Shown one piece after another: positions 24,170 through 32,968 of a stretch of 64,000 bases of DNA. The DNA comes from Planococcus liqunii (GTDB lineage Bacteria > Bacillota > Bacilli > Bacillales_A > Planococcaceae). The notes below the pieces were generated by a model, which did no database searches, was not told the origin of the DNA, and saw only the letters and a list, made by a program, of their open reading frames with translations. Location of the stretch: the NCBI RefSeq assembly GCF_030413595.1, contig NZ_CP129238.1, positions 620,001 to 684,000 on the forward strand, given 5' to 3'. A program made the position numbers and the translations under genes. The first letter of the stretch is position 1, and each line of letters starts with the position of its first letter.

Positions 24170-25153
24170 ATGCTCATCATCAATGAACAACAGATTCAGG
24201 AATCGTATAACATGGCAGATGCCATCAAAGACATCACGGCAATTTTGATAGCAAAACAGCAAGGCAAAATCGACAACCCACACCGCACCGTTCTGGATTT
24301 CCCGGAACGCCAGGCATCATCCTTGTATATGCCGAGTGCCGATTTAGTGGGCGACATTGCCGGCGTGAAAGTGGTCACCATCTTTCCGGAAAACCCGGCG
24401 CAAGGAAAACCGACAACCCAAGGCATGATCCTGTTGTCGGATGCAGCGAACGGTGAACACGTTGCACTCATGACGGCGTCTTACCTGACGCGCTTGCGGA
24501 CAGGTGCATTAAGCGCCATTGCAACAGAGCGCCTGGCGAGAACTGATAGCCGCGTCCTGACTGTAATCGGCACGGGAGCGATGGCGTTTGAGCAAGTGCT
24601 TGGAGTGCTGGAAGTCCGGGCAATAGAACGCATCACTTTGGTGAACCGGACGCCTGAAAAAGCGGAGGCTTTCGGTGGGAAATTGAAAGCATTCGGCGTC
24701 ACGGTTCCATACGAAGTCGAAACGGATGTCCAGAAGGCCGTCAACCAGGCAGACATCCTCTGCTGCGCCACGCGTTCTGATAACCCGGTATTTGATGGAA
24801 GGGATTTAAAGCCAGGAACCCATATAAACGGCGTCGGATCTTATTTGCCAAGCATGCGCGAAGTGGACGAAGTTACCGTAGAGCGGGCTGATAAAATCGT
24901 TGCCGATGATTTAGTTGGTGTTCGGGATGAAGCCGGTGAACTGATCCACTGTGCAGAAAGCGGCGATTGGTCGTTCGACAATATTTACGCCGAACTTGGC
25001 GAACTGGCAGGCAGCGAAAAAGCCGGACGCGAGTCAGCTGAAGAAATTACTTTCTTTAAATCGGTCGGAGCCGCCTATTTTGATCTCGCTGTCGCCAAAG
25101 GGGTTTTTGCAAAAGCGAAAGCATTGGATTCCGGAATAGAAATAGAAATGTAA
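24170..25153 (+). CDS. Ornithine cyclodeaminase/mu-crystallin family protein
   Basis: A 327-residue enzyme with the family layout: N-terminal substrate half (MPSADLVGDIAGVKVVTIFPEN, GEHVALMTASYLTRLRTGALSAIA) and a Rossmann NAD(P)-binding half (TVIGTGAMAFEQVLGVLEV, ITLVNRTPEKAEAF). Family members convert ornithine to proline, or reduce cyclic imines such as pyrroline-2-carboxylate, or are ketimine reductases. The conserved Asp of true ornithine cyclodeaminase cannot be placed with certainty by eye. It is co-transcribed with the MHS transporter 26 bases upstream, so the pair probably imports and converts one amino-acid-like compound. Confidence 0.85.
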   Translation: MLIINEQQIQESYNMADAIKDITAILIAKQQGKIDNPHRTVLDFPERQASSLYMPSADLVGDIAGVKVVTIFPENPAQGKPTTQGMILLSDAANGEHVALMTASYLTRLRTGALSAIATERLARTDSRVLTVIGTGAMAFEQVLGVLEVRAIERITLVNRTPEKAEAFGGKLKAFGVTVPYEVETDVQKAVNQADILCCATRSDNPVFDGRDLKPGTHINGVGSYLPSMREVDEVTVERADKIVADDLVGVRDEAGELIHCAESGDWSFDNIYAELGELAGSEKAGRESAEEITFFKSVGAAYFDLAVAKGVFAKAKALDSGIEIEM

Positions 25154-25154
25154 G

Positions 25155-25601
25155 AGGCTGTCCGCAAAGTATAAATTAAATGAATAGAAATCCATAAAAC
25201 CAACCGGACCGGCCACTTCGCTTTCCGTGGGCTCAGCTTTAGCCTCCTCGCCGCTCTGCACCTCCGGGGTCTTCAGCTTTCGTCGCTCAGTCGCGTTGCT
25301 CCTTCACTGCTCCCACAGGAGTCTTCGTGGCCGAACCGGTTGGAAGACTCACTTTCATCTCTGAAAGTGAACGATAACCCGATTGAAGACCTACCATCTG
25401 GATGTAGAAGAAAAGTGACACCTCTGGGTAACCTCCACTTTGAGGATTCGGAGTGGAAGCCGGCGACTCCTACGGGATAGTGCGGCGCGAGCCAGCGGAA
25501 CGCGTCCGGCTGAAACGGAGGATCCGGGATGCCCGGTTGTATGTTCATTCATTTCTCATGCGTAAAAATTCTTTTGTCTGCAAACTCAGGCTGTCCGCAA
25601 A
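25155..25601. mobile_element. Non-coding insertion flanked by a 14-bp direct repeat
   Basis: AGGCTGTCCGCAAA occurs at 25155-25168 and again at 25588-25601. The right copy is the left arm of an intact terminator; the left copy is the same arm cut off after the loop. The 419 bases between them carry no gene and look like a GC-rich interspersed element. The simplest reading is an insertion into the terminator of the OCD gene with duplication of the target. The duplication is longer than for most known insertion sequences, and no transposase remains. Confidence 0.5.
25200..25343. repeat. 144-bp element with inverted termini
   Basis: The ends pair as CCAACCGG (25200-25207) with CCGGTTGG (25336-25343), then GGCCAC (25211-25216) with GTGGCC (25327-25332). 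The interior is rich in CCTC and CGCT blocks of the kind seen in interspersed palindromic repeats of Bacillaceae. An AGGAGTC at 25317 can pair with GACTCCT at 25465, so the stretch up to about 25540 may be part of a larger folded unit. It looks MITE-like; membership in a repeat family cannot be proved from one window. Confidence 0.55.
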
Positions 25602-25616
25602 TGCGGACAGCCTTTC
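25588..25616 (+). terminator. Terminator right of the insertion
   Basis: An 11-bp stem AGGCTGTCCGC/GCGGACAGCCT with an AAAT loop is followed by TTT. It was probably the original terminator of the ornithine-cyclodeaminase-family gene 435 bases upstream. Confidence 0.75.
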
Positions 25617-25846
25617 ATATTTGCAGGATAATTACTTTTTTATATAGACAAAATGAAATAATCAGTACATTAGGAGGATGTAATTTTCAGCCAAAATAAC
25701 TATATTCAATGGTAGTATGTGCTAAAAACTTTACAATAAAACAGTATATTCGTTGCATAAAAGTGTTAAAATAAAGAGATAAAATACATTTATTGGAACG
25801 GATTCTAAAATCGAACCGATTAATCATAGAATTGGGGAGCGTATGG

Positions 25847-28627
25847 ATGCGAAAAGAACAGACACGATATTCTCGGCTGGCTCAAATCACCAAATTAATC
25901 AATACAAAACTTGAATTGAGAGAAGTGCTTGAACATGTCATCACTGCGATTTCTGAAGAAATTGTCCAGTGTGATTCGGTCGGCATTTATTTGCCTGAAG
26001 AGAATGGAGATTTCCGCGGCTTTGTCGGCAAACCGGAAATCATAAACGGCATGACACTGGATATGCATTTCATCGATACAGAATATGATTTGTTGGCAAA
26101 AGAAGTAATCGAAACAAAGAAAACGATTTACATTCCGGATACCTCCAAAGATGACCGGCCGGATCATCGGGCGGTTGCAGGTTTCCAAATTAAATCGTTG
26201 CTTGGGTTGCCCATCACGTATGAAGATGAATTGTTTGGTCTGGTGTTTTTATTTGACTATGGAATTCCAATGAATTTAAAAGAAGATGAGATCCAGACGG
26301 TGGAAGCTTACGTCAATATGGCAGGCGTTGCCATCCGCAATGCCACCAACTTGACCCGCAAAGAAAATCTGTTGGCTGAAAAACAGGTGCTGCTGGACTT
26401 TACGCGGGAATTGTCGATGTGTTCAACAATGTCCCAAGCACTGGACAAATGCTTTTCCTATGTTGGCGAAGTATTGAACAACTACAATGTAGGCGTGCAT
26501 CTTCTGGAGCCTTTAGCTGAAAAGAAGATTGAACCGGCGACGTTGAGCAAAGACAGTGATTGGTCAGAAGAAGAATGGTTGGCGACGCACACGAAAGCGC
26601 CGCTCGATCCCGCCAATGACGGGGTGTTCCAGGAAGTGATCCGCACAAAAAAGCCTTTGCTTATTCCGAATGTATTTGAAGATGACCGGCCGAACCATGA
26701 AGTCTGCGCCAATTTTGGCATTAAAGGCATGTTCATGATGCCGTTGATCGCCATGGGTGAAGTACTGGGGGCACTCGCGGTTCCGGAATTGGAAAAAGAG
26801 GAACTTTCATTTGCGGAAGCGGACATGCAGCTGGCTCAGTCTTTGGCAGATGCCACCGCGGCCACTTTATCAAACTTGCTGTATATGGAAAAGCAGGAAG
26901 TCATCATTGAAGAACGGACCTCGGAAATCCGGATCAAGAACAATGAATTGGAACGGGTAGTAGCAGAACTTGGGAATTTGAGCCGTGAACGGGAACTGAT
27001 TTTGAACTCCGCAGGAGACGGATTATTCGGTTTGGATTTGGAAGGGAAAATCACCTTCTGCAATCCTGCCAGCGAATCGATGCTTGGCTACGAATCCGGA
27101 GAACTGATCGGCAAAAGCTCCGACATCATTTTTGGCAAAAAAAAGCCGGCGATTTCCGAAACGGCTCTTTTTGAACCAAATCAGCAGTTTTTCAAAAAAG
27201 ACAAATCGAGCTTTTCCGTTGAATACGTCATTTCTTCTATTAAAGACGGCAGCCAAGTGCTGGGCGAAGTTGTGTCCTTCAAAGACATCTCTGAACGAAT
27301 GAAACTCGAAGAAGAAATAAAGTACTTGGCTTATTATGACAGTTTGACCGATTTGCCAAACCGGGTGCTGCTGAATGATCGACTGAAACAAATGCTGGCT
27401 AAATCCAAAGCAAGAGGCAAAAAATTGGCGGTTCTTTATTTGGACCTGGATCGCTTTAAGCTGATCAATGATAGCCTGGGGCACAGTTATGGGGACATTT
27501 TGCTGCGTGAATCCGCTGAACGCCTGCGGGAAAGCATTCCTGAAGACGCCATTGTATCACGCCAGGGGGGCGATGAATTTACCATCATTTTGCCGGAGAT
27601 AAACTGTAAAAACGATGTACTGCCGCTGCTTGAGCAAGTCATAGATTCTTTTTCAAAACCATATTGGCTGAAAGGCAACGAAGTTTATATCAAAACAAGC
27701 ATCGGCATCAGCATGTATCCGCAGGACGGCGATACGGCGGAAGTCCTCATTAAAAATGCGGACGCCGCCATGTACAAATCAAAAGAACGTTCAGGGACCT
27801 ATTATCACTTTTTTGAAAGTGAAATGAGCAACCGGAACCTTGAAAGCATCAAATTGGAAAATGCGCTATACAAAGCTTTGGACAATGATGAGCTCGAGAT
27901 CTATTATCAGCCTCAAATCGACAGCAAAACGAACACCTTGATCGGCGCTGAAGCGCTGCTCCGCTGGATTCATCCGACAGAAGGCATGGTTTCTCCGGTG
28001 AACTTCATCCCACTGGCGGAAGAAACCGGGCTGATTATTCCAATCGGCAAATGGGTGCTGGAAAATGCGTGCCGGCAATTGATGGAATGGCATGCAGAGG
28101 GATATACCGAGCTGAGCATTTCGGTAAATTTGTCCGGACGCCAATTTGAAGAAGACAATCTGGTAGCCATGGTCGAAGCAATCATCAAAGAGCAGAAAAT
28201 CGATCCGGAATGCCTTCATATTGAACTGACGGAAAATCAATTGATCCGCAATACAGGCGTAACCATCAAAAAAATGAAGGAATTAAAGAAGCTCGGCGTG
28301 AAAATTGCCATTGATGATTTTGGGACCGGCTATTCATCGTTGGGGTATTTGAAAAACTTCCCGATCGATGCACTCAAAATTGACCGGTCCTTTGTCCAGG
28401 ATATTGAACACGACAGCGACAATGCGGCCATCACCGACACCATTATTACGTTAGCGCAAAACTTAAAACTGAATGTTATCGCAGAAGGGGTGGAGACTCA
28501 GGAACAATTGGATTTCCTGATGTCCAAAGACTGCTATATCATGCAGGGCTTTTTCTTCAGCAAACCGGTCAAAGCACTGGATTTTGCCGAAAAATACTTT
28601 ATCAGCAACAATAATACATTACATTAA
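25847..28627 (+). CDS. Cyclic-di-GMP signalling protein, GAF-GAF-PAS-GGDEF-EAL
   Basis: A 926-residue cytoplasmic protein with no membrane segment. GAF domains lie at about 10-165 and 190-345, joined by a coiled coil (345-382) to a PAS domain (about 382-495). A GGDEF domain has an intact GGDEF signature at 574-578. An EAL domain has EALLRW from 702 and the conserved ELTEN, DDFGTGYSS and EGVETQEQ segments. Both catalytic motifs are intact, so it could make and break c-di-GMP under control of ligands bound by GAF and PAS. The ATG at 25847 is preferred, after GGGGAG; the frame is open upstream to a TTG at 25793. A remnant of a similar EAL protein lies at 31.2 kb. Confidence 0.92.
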   Translation: MRKEQTRYSRLAQITKLINTKLELREVLEHVITAISEEIVQCDSVGIYLPEENGDFRGFVGKPEIINGMTLDMHFIDTEYDLLAKEVIETKKTIYIPDTSKDDRPDHRAVAGFQIKSLLGLPITYEDELFGLVFLFDYGIPMNLKEDEIQTVEAYVNMAGVAIRNATNLTRKENLLAEKQVLLDFTRELSMCSTMSQALDKCFSYVGEVLNNYNVGVHLLEPLAEKKIEPATLSKDSDWSEEEWLATHTKAPLDPANDGVFQEVIRTKKPLLIPNVFEDDRPNHEVCANFGIKGMFMMPLIAMGEVLGALAVPELEKEELSFAEADMQLAQSLADATAATLSNLLYMEKQEVIIEERTSEIRIKNNELERVVAELGNLSRERELILNSAGDGLFGLDLEGKITFCNPASESMLGYESGELIGKSSDIIFGKKKPAISETALFEPNQQFFKKDKSSFSVEYVISSIKDGSQVLGEVVSFKDISERMKLEEEIKYLAYYDSLTDLPNRVLLNDRLKQMLAKSKARGKKLAVLYLDLDRFKLINDSLGHSYGDILLRESAERLRESIPEDAIVSRQGGDEFTIILPEINCKNDVLPLLEQVIDSFSKPYWLKGNEVYIKTSIGISMYPQDGDTAEVLIKNADAAMYKSKERSGTYYHFFESEMSNRNLESIKLENALYKALDNDELEIYYQPQIDSKTNTLIGAEALLRWIHPTEGMVSPVNFIPLAEETGLIIPIGKWVLENACRQLMEWHAEGYTELSISVNLSGRQFEEDNLVAMVEAIIKEQKIDPECLHIELTENQLIRNTGVTIKKMKELKKLGVKIAIDDFGTGYSSLGYLKNFPIDALKIDRSFVQDIEHDSDNAAITDTIITLAQNLKLNVIAEGVETQEQLDFLMSKDCYIMQGFFFSKPVKALDFAEKYFISNNNTLH

Positions 28628-28646
28628 AACCAGGGGGCTTTATAAA

Positions 28647-30284
28647 ATGAAAGCAGTTCGCTCAGTATTGGAGTATTTGCAAGGCATGGGAGTTAAACAC
28701 GTATTCGGTATTCCAGCAGGTTCCGTCAACGGATTTTTCAATGAGCTTTACGATATGCCAGAAATCACACCAGTTGTCACGAAACACGAAGGGGCTGCCG
28801 GCTACATGGCTGCTTCTTATGCCAAATACAGCAATCAATTGAGCGTCTGCATCGGCAGCAGCGGCCCAGGAGGCACAAACCTTGTCACGGGCGCTGCAAA
28901 TGCCATGCGTGAGCATTTGCCTGTCTTGTTTTTAACAGGTGCAGTCCCGGTGAGTACAATGGGCTTGAACGCCTCTCAGGAATTGGATGCAGATCCGGTA
29001 TTCAAATCGGTCACCAAATACAGCGTAACGGTTACCGACAGCAAAGACTTGCTGAAGGAAATCGTCAAAGCGGTAGAAATTGCGATTTCCGGCGTACCGG
29101 GGCCCGTCCATGTGGCCATGCCAATCGACATTCAGCACAGCCCAGTAGGAGAAGTGGAAATTCCAGCCCCAATAAAGCGGGAAAGCATGACGCCGGATCT
29201 TGAAGCGATTAAAAAAGCTGCGAAGGAAATCGCACAAGGCCAGAGCGGCTACATTTTTGCAGGGCAGGGAGCACGGAATTCTACGGAAGCACTGATTGAA
29301 CTGGCTGAGTTGCTCGAATGGCCGATCATGGTTTCGCCGCAGGCAAAAGGAATTATCCGCCACGACCATCCGTTGTTTGCCGGAATTTTCGGGTTTGCCG
29401 GAAGCGAAAGCGCCTCAACCTTGATGAACGAAGGCGATGCCAACACTCTCCTTGTAGTCGGTTCAAGCCTCGGGGAAACAGCGACAAACAATTACAACGC
29501 CAATATGGCGAAAGATCGTTTCCTTGTTCAATTGGATTTTGATGCATCGGTCTTTAACCGCAAATACGAAGTGGATGTGCCGGTTTTAGGGGATATTCAA
29601 TTAAGCCTGGTATTTTTGATTGAAGAATTGAAGGCGCTTGGGCTAACAGCGAAGCCGCTGAAGCCGCTCGAAGTGGCGGAAACAGCAGGGGAGCTTGAAG
29701 AATACAGCACGAAAAATGTTTTGCTGAAACTTCAGGAATATTTGCCGGCTTCAACGCGCTACACCATCGACATCGGCGAATTTATGGCGTACGTTATCCA
29801 CCATATGAAAGTGCTTGATGAAGGGACGTTTGACATCAATGTCCATTTCGGAGCTATGGGAAGCGGGCTTAGCGCGGCGATCGGCTCGAAGTTTGCAGAA
29901 CCGGAGCGCCCGACGGTAGCGATTACGGGAGACGGCTGTTTCTTTATGCACGGCATGGAGATTTTGACGGCGAAAGAATACAATTTGCCGATCTTGTTTG
30001 TGGTCATGAACAACGCCCGCCTTGGCATGGTCTACCACGGACATGCGCTGCAGTTCAAACGGGTGCATGCGGCGTTTGAGCAGGAGCCGATTGATATTTC
30101 AGCAATGGCAAAAGCGATGAACATTCCAAGCTACCGTGTGGACGGTATGGACGACTTGAATCCGGAAGTTCTTGAGAACCTGATGAACATGAACGGCCCG
30201 GCAGTCCTGGAAGTGGCGCTTGTCGACAACAACACGCCGCCAATGGGCGACCGCGTGAAGTTCTTATCCTCGTTCGGAAAATAA
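28647..30284 (+). CDS. Thiamine-diphosphate enzyme, pyruvate oxidase/acetolactate synthase type
   Basis: A 545-residue enzyme with the three-domain POX/ALS layout. The catalytic glutamate is Glu48 (VVTKHEGAAGYMA). The middle FAD or ADP-type domain spans about 190-330 (GYIFAGQGARNSTEALIELAELLEWP). The C-terminal ThDP motif runs from AITGDGCFFMHGMEILTA to VVMNNARLGM. Candidates are pyruvate oxidase, catabolic acetolactate synthase or a 2-oxo acid decarboxylase; the sequence does not settle which. GGGGG lies before the ATG, 19 bases after the stop of the c-di-GMP gene, so the two may be co-transcribed. Confidence 0.83.
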   Translation: MKAVRSVLEYLQGMGVKHVFGIPAGSVNGFFNELYDMPEITPVVTKHEGAAGYMAASYAKYSNQLSVCIGSSGPGGTNLVTGAANAMREHLPVLFLTGAVPVSTMGLNASQELDADPVFKSVTKYSVTVTDSKDLLKEIVKAVEIAISGVPGPVHVAMPIDIQHSPVGEVEIPAPIKRESMTPDLEAIKKAAKEIAQGQSGYIFAGQGARNSTEALIELAELLEWPIMVSPQAKGIIRHDHPLFAGIFGFAGSESASTLMNEGDANTLLVVGSSLGETATNNYNANMAKDRFLVQLDFDASVFNRKYEVDVPVLGDIQLSLVFLIEELKALGLTAKPLKPLEVAETAGELEEYSTKNVLLKLQEYLPASTRYTIDIGEFMAYVIHHMKVLDEGTFDINVHFGAMGSGLSAAIGSKFAEPERPTVAITGDGCFFMHGMEILTAKEYNLPILFVVMNNARLGMVYHGHALQFKRVHAAFEQEPIDISAMAKAMNIPSYRVDGMDDLNPEVLENLMNMNGPAVLEVALVDNNTPPMGDRVKFLSSFGK

Positions 30285-30340
30285 AAGAAACGCCAATCAG
30301 CGGGTGAGTGCTGCCTCTGGTTATTATAGTTGGATAAAGT

Positions 30341-30374
30341 AAATCCCCTTTTCGAATTGAAAAGGGGATTTTTC
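30341..30374. terminator. Bidirectional terminator
   Basis: A 13-bp stem AAATCCCCTTTTC/GAAAAGGGGATTT with T runs on both sides serves the ThDP enzyme gene and the convergent gene whose stop it touches. Confidence 0.9.
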
Positions 30375-31027
30375 TATAAATCGGTATAAGATGCTTGAAT
30401 GGTTTGATGGATGGCGCCCATTGTTTGGCGCTTAAATGGATCTGGCACCGATTGGCCGCTTGGATTGGCGTAGTAATACGCGCCAATTTCTTCGTCATAA
30501 GTGAAGCCCAAATTGCGCAAAGCTTGCTGCAGGTCTTCCGGCAGCTGCTGCGTTCCGGTTTTTTCGATAAAATAAGGAGTCGGAATCACTTTTACATCGA
30601 TGTCGTTTTTTCCGGTATGCACAATGAACAAATCTTTTTCGTTTTGGACGATCCACTGGTCTTTGGAATAAAGCGAAATGCGCCGCTCATGCAATTGCGA
30701 AATGCCCTCCAGATTGGTGCCGAATATATGGTTCAATAAAGCGCGGACTTCTGGTCCTGTTTGCGGTTTGCGGCTCTCTTCTATGTATAGATCCACTGCA
30801 GCGGCAGAAAGGTCGCTTGTATTTGGAACCAGAGCGGTGACTCGCTTTTCAAAGTCCTTGTCGAGCAAAGGGGCTTTAGACAAGTCCAAGCCATAAACTT
30901 CACGGATGACGGTACAGATGGTTGGGCCGTCAATCTTTTCAGTTGACGCGATGCGTTGGTCCATCCATGCTACCTTTGTCAGTGCCGGTGCATCTTTTTG
31001 GGGGGAATCGGAAAAAATCTTTTTCAT
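30374..31027 (-). CDS. Protein of unknown function
   Basis: A 217-residue soluble protein I do not recognise. The ATG at 31027 follows AGGAGGAG. The N-terminal half is helical and charged (KIDGPTICTVIREVYGLDLSKAPLLDKDFEKRV region), and the C-terminal half is mixed, with a YFIEKTGTQQLPEDLQQALRNLG segment and an aromatic-rich GAYYYANP. There is no signal peptide, membrane segment or clear catalytic motif. It is a single gene between convergent terminators and a degraded EAL gene. Confidence 0.75.
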   Translation of the reverse strand: MKKIFSDSPQKDAPALTKVAWMDQRIASTEKIDGPTICTVIREVYGLDLSKAPLLDKDFEKRVTALVPNTSDLSAAAVDLYIEESRKPQTGPEVRALLNHIFGTNLEGISQLHERRISLYSKDQWIVQNEKDLFIVHTGKNDIDVKVIPTPYFIEKTGTQQLPEDLQQALRNLGFTYDEEIGAYYYANPSGQSVPDPFKRQTMGAIHQTIQASYTDL

Positions 31028-31174
31028 GTTTTTACTCCTCCTTTTAAACAAATAATCATAGTTTTCCTATTCATTCCATTATAGCTCATACATTCCAGTA
31101 AAAATATTCCTCTTTTCAAGAATTGAAGTATAGCTAATGTTGTCTGAAAAGAGTACGAATCAAGCAGTAGAACA

Positions 31175-31324
31175 GCAGGCGCGGAAGGTGTCGAAACGAA
31201 GGCACAATTGGACTTCCTGCGGGAAAAGAAATGCTGCGAAGTCCAAGGCTACTATTTCAGCAGGCCCCTGCCAGCATTACAAATGTCCAAGCTATTAAAC
31301 CGGCAATTTTCATTTGAACAATGA
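31175..31324 (+). pseudogene. 3' remnant of an EAL-domain gene
   Basis: In one frame the sequence reads AEGVETKAQLDFL...CEVQGYYFSRPL...LNRQ and ends in TGA at 31322-31324. This matches the last part of the EAL domain and C-terminus of the intact protein at 25847-28627 (AEGVETQEQLDFL...IMQGFFFSKPV). Upstream of about 31175 the match stops and no start or ribosome site exists. About 48 codons therefore remain of a second c-di-GMP phosphodiesterase-type gene, still followed by what looks like its own terminator. Confidence 0.8.
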
Positions 31325-31369
31325 AAAAAGCAGAACCCATCCGGAAATCCGGCTAGGTTCTGCTTTTTT
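31324..31369 (+). terminator. Terminator after the EAL remnant
   Basis: A 14-bp outer stem AAAAAAGCAGAACC/GGTTCTGCTTTTTT encloses a small inner CCGGA/TCCGG hairpin. It begins one base after the remnant's stop. Confidence 0.85.
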
Positions 31370-31435
31370 GTTTTAATTGGGAGGTGCATTTTCTATTGCA
31401 AAAAGGGGTATAAAAAGCCAAAGGAGTGAATGTCC

Positions 31436-31882
31436 ATGGCTTTTGATTACGACCTTGACTATGAAAATCTGGATCTCAGAAAACATCCCGAGCTGTACCG
31501 AGTCGGCAAAGGCGAGCAGGGCGTACTGTTGGTGGAACCGTATAAAGGTGAGATTTTGCCGCATTGGCGCTTCAAGACGCCCGAGATTGCACAGGAATCC
31601 TGCGACAAAATTTACGAGATGTTTGAGGAGTACCGCAAACAAGATGATTTTGTCGGCATGGACATGGCGCGGAAGTTCATCCAAATGGGCTATACACGTG
31701 CCCGCCGATACACCAATTACAAAGGCGGACGCAAATACAACGAAGACAGAACGATTAAAGAACGCCAAATCGATCCGGTCAAAGCGGAGTCGGCGGCCAT
31801 TTTCAAAAAGAAATGGGACGAAATTCGGGAAGACGAAGATTATTTGCGGCGCAAAAAAGAACACCAGAAAAAGTATGGATAA
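31436..31882 (+). CDS. DUF4385-domain protein
   Basis: A 148-residue protein that matches the DUF4385 pattern end to end: FDYDLDYENLDLRKHPELYRVGKGEQGVLLVEPYK, then LPHWRFKTPEIA, DDFVGMDMARKFIQMGYTRARRYTNYKGG, and a basic helical C-terminus. The family is widespread in bacteria and has no known function. ATG 31436 is preferred over ATG 31430 because it is 9 rather than 3 bases from AAGGAG. Confidence 0.88.
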   Translation: MAFDYDLDYENLDLRKHPELYRVGKGEQGVLLVEPYKGEILPHWRFKTPEIAQESCDKIYEMFEEYRKQDDFVGMDMARKFIQMGYTRARRYTNYKGGRKYNEDRTIKERQIDPVKAESAAIFKKKWDEIREDEDYLRRKKEHQKKYG

Positions 31883-31906
31883 AGGCTGCAGGATCAGCCT
31901 TTTTTC
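31882..31906 (+). terminator. Terminator of the DUF4385 gene
   Basis: A 7-bp stem AAGGCTG/CAGCCTT with a six-base loop and a T run overlaps the stop codon. Confidence 0.8.
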
Positions 31907-32026
31907 TATGCCCGGCACTTAGCAATTCCAGGCGGAGTTTATTTTCCAAAGTCCCGGTTTTCGGGAATCTTGTTTGCGGCTTCTGCGTCCTTTTAACTAA
32001 TAACAGAGAAGAAATGGGGAGACAAT

Positions 32027-32914
32027 TTGAAAAAGAAAGTGGTAATCGCAGGCGGCACCGGATTTATCGGCCAATACTTAGAGAAGCAGTTCCAGGAACA
32101 AGGCTACGAAGTGCTGATCATCTCCCGCCAATCAAACCAGATTTCATGGAGTGATTCAAGCGGAATTGTAGCGGCATTGGAAGGGGCGGAAATGCTTATC
32201 AACCTTGCCGGCAAGTCGGTCAACTGCCGCTATACTGATGAAAACAAGAAAGAGATTTTGGAATCACGGACCGAAACGACGCGCCTTCTCGGCGAAGCTG
32301 TAGAATCATGCGAAAACCCGCCGCCGCTATGGATCAATGCCAGCACAGCAACGATGTACCGCCATGCAGAAGACCGGCCGATGACAGAAGAAAAAGGCGA
32401 AATCGGCAGCGGCTTTTCTGTGGAAGTCGGCCAGGCATGGGAACAGGCCTTTTTTGCTTTCCAGCTGCCGAAAACCCGCCAGGCAGCTCTTCGCCTCGCC
32501 ATTGTGCTGGGAGATGAAGGCGCTATGGGGCCGTATAAAAACATGGTGCGCTTCGGCCTTGGCGGCAAGCAGGGGAATGGCAAGCAAATGTTCAGCTGGA
32601 TTCATGTGGAAGACGTCTACCGCATTGTTCTTTTCTTGCAGCAACACGAAGAGTTAAGCGGTGTTTTCAATGCCTCGGCGCCCAATCCGGTTACCAACAA
32701 GGAATTCATGGAATCGGTGCGCAAAGTGATGCACCGCAGAGTTGGACTGCCGGCGGCAAAGTGGATGTTGTCAGTTGGCGCAGTCGCAATCGGCACGGAA
32801 ACGGAACTGATCTTAAAAAGCCGGTGGGTGCTGCCGGAACGCTTGGAACGGGCCGGGTTTGAGTTTAAATACAAAATGCCGGAGCCGGCACTGCGCGAGA
32901 TTTTAAAGAAATAA
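32027..32914 (+). CDS. TIGR01777-family NAD-dependent epimerase/dehydratase-like protein
   Basis: A 295-residue extended short-chain-dehydrogenase fold: the nucleotide loop VVIAGGTGFIGQYL at the N-terminus, MLINLAGKSVNCRY, the INASTATMYRH segment, FSWIHVEDVYRIV and a C-terminal DUF1731 block (GLPAAKWMLSVGAVAIGTETELILKSRWVLPERL). This is the YfhF/YfcH group. A nucleotide-sugar substrate is often assumed but not shown. The start is TTG after GGGGAG. Confidence 0.88.
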   Translation: MKKKVVIAGGTGFIGQYLEKQFQEQGYEVLIISRQSNQISWSDSSGIVAALEGAEMLINLAGKSVNCRYTDENKKEILESRTETTRLLGEAVESCENPPPLWINASTATMYRHAEDRPMTEEKGEIGSGFSVEVGQAWEQAFFAFQLPKTRQAALRLAIVLGDEGAMGPYKNMVRFGLGGKQGNGKQMFSWIHVEDVYRIVLFLQQHEELSGVFNASAPNPVTNKEFMESVRKVMHRRVGLPAAKWMLSVGAVAIGTETELILKSRWVLPERLERAGFEFKYKMPEPALREILKK

Positions 32915-32932
32915 TTAGTTTAAATAGCATTA

Positions 32933-32968
32933 GACAAAAGGAACTTCCCAATGGGAGTTCCTTTTGTC
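32933..32968. terminator. Bidirectional terminator
   Basis: A 13-bp outer stem from GACAAAAGGAACT, extended inward by TCCC/GGGA, lies between convergent genes and overlaps the stop codon of the minus-strand acetyltransferase. Confidence 0.9.

Noticed and set aside
25453-25647. Short frames inside the 25.2-25.6 kb insertion
   Set aside because: They have no ribosome sites and read through inverted repeats; no transposase motif is visible.
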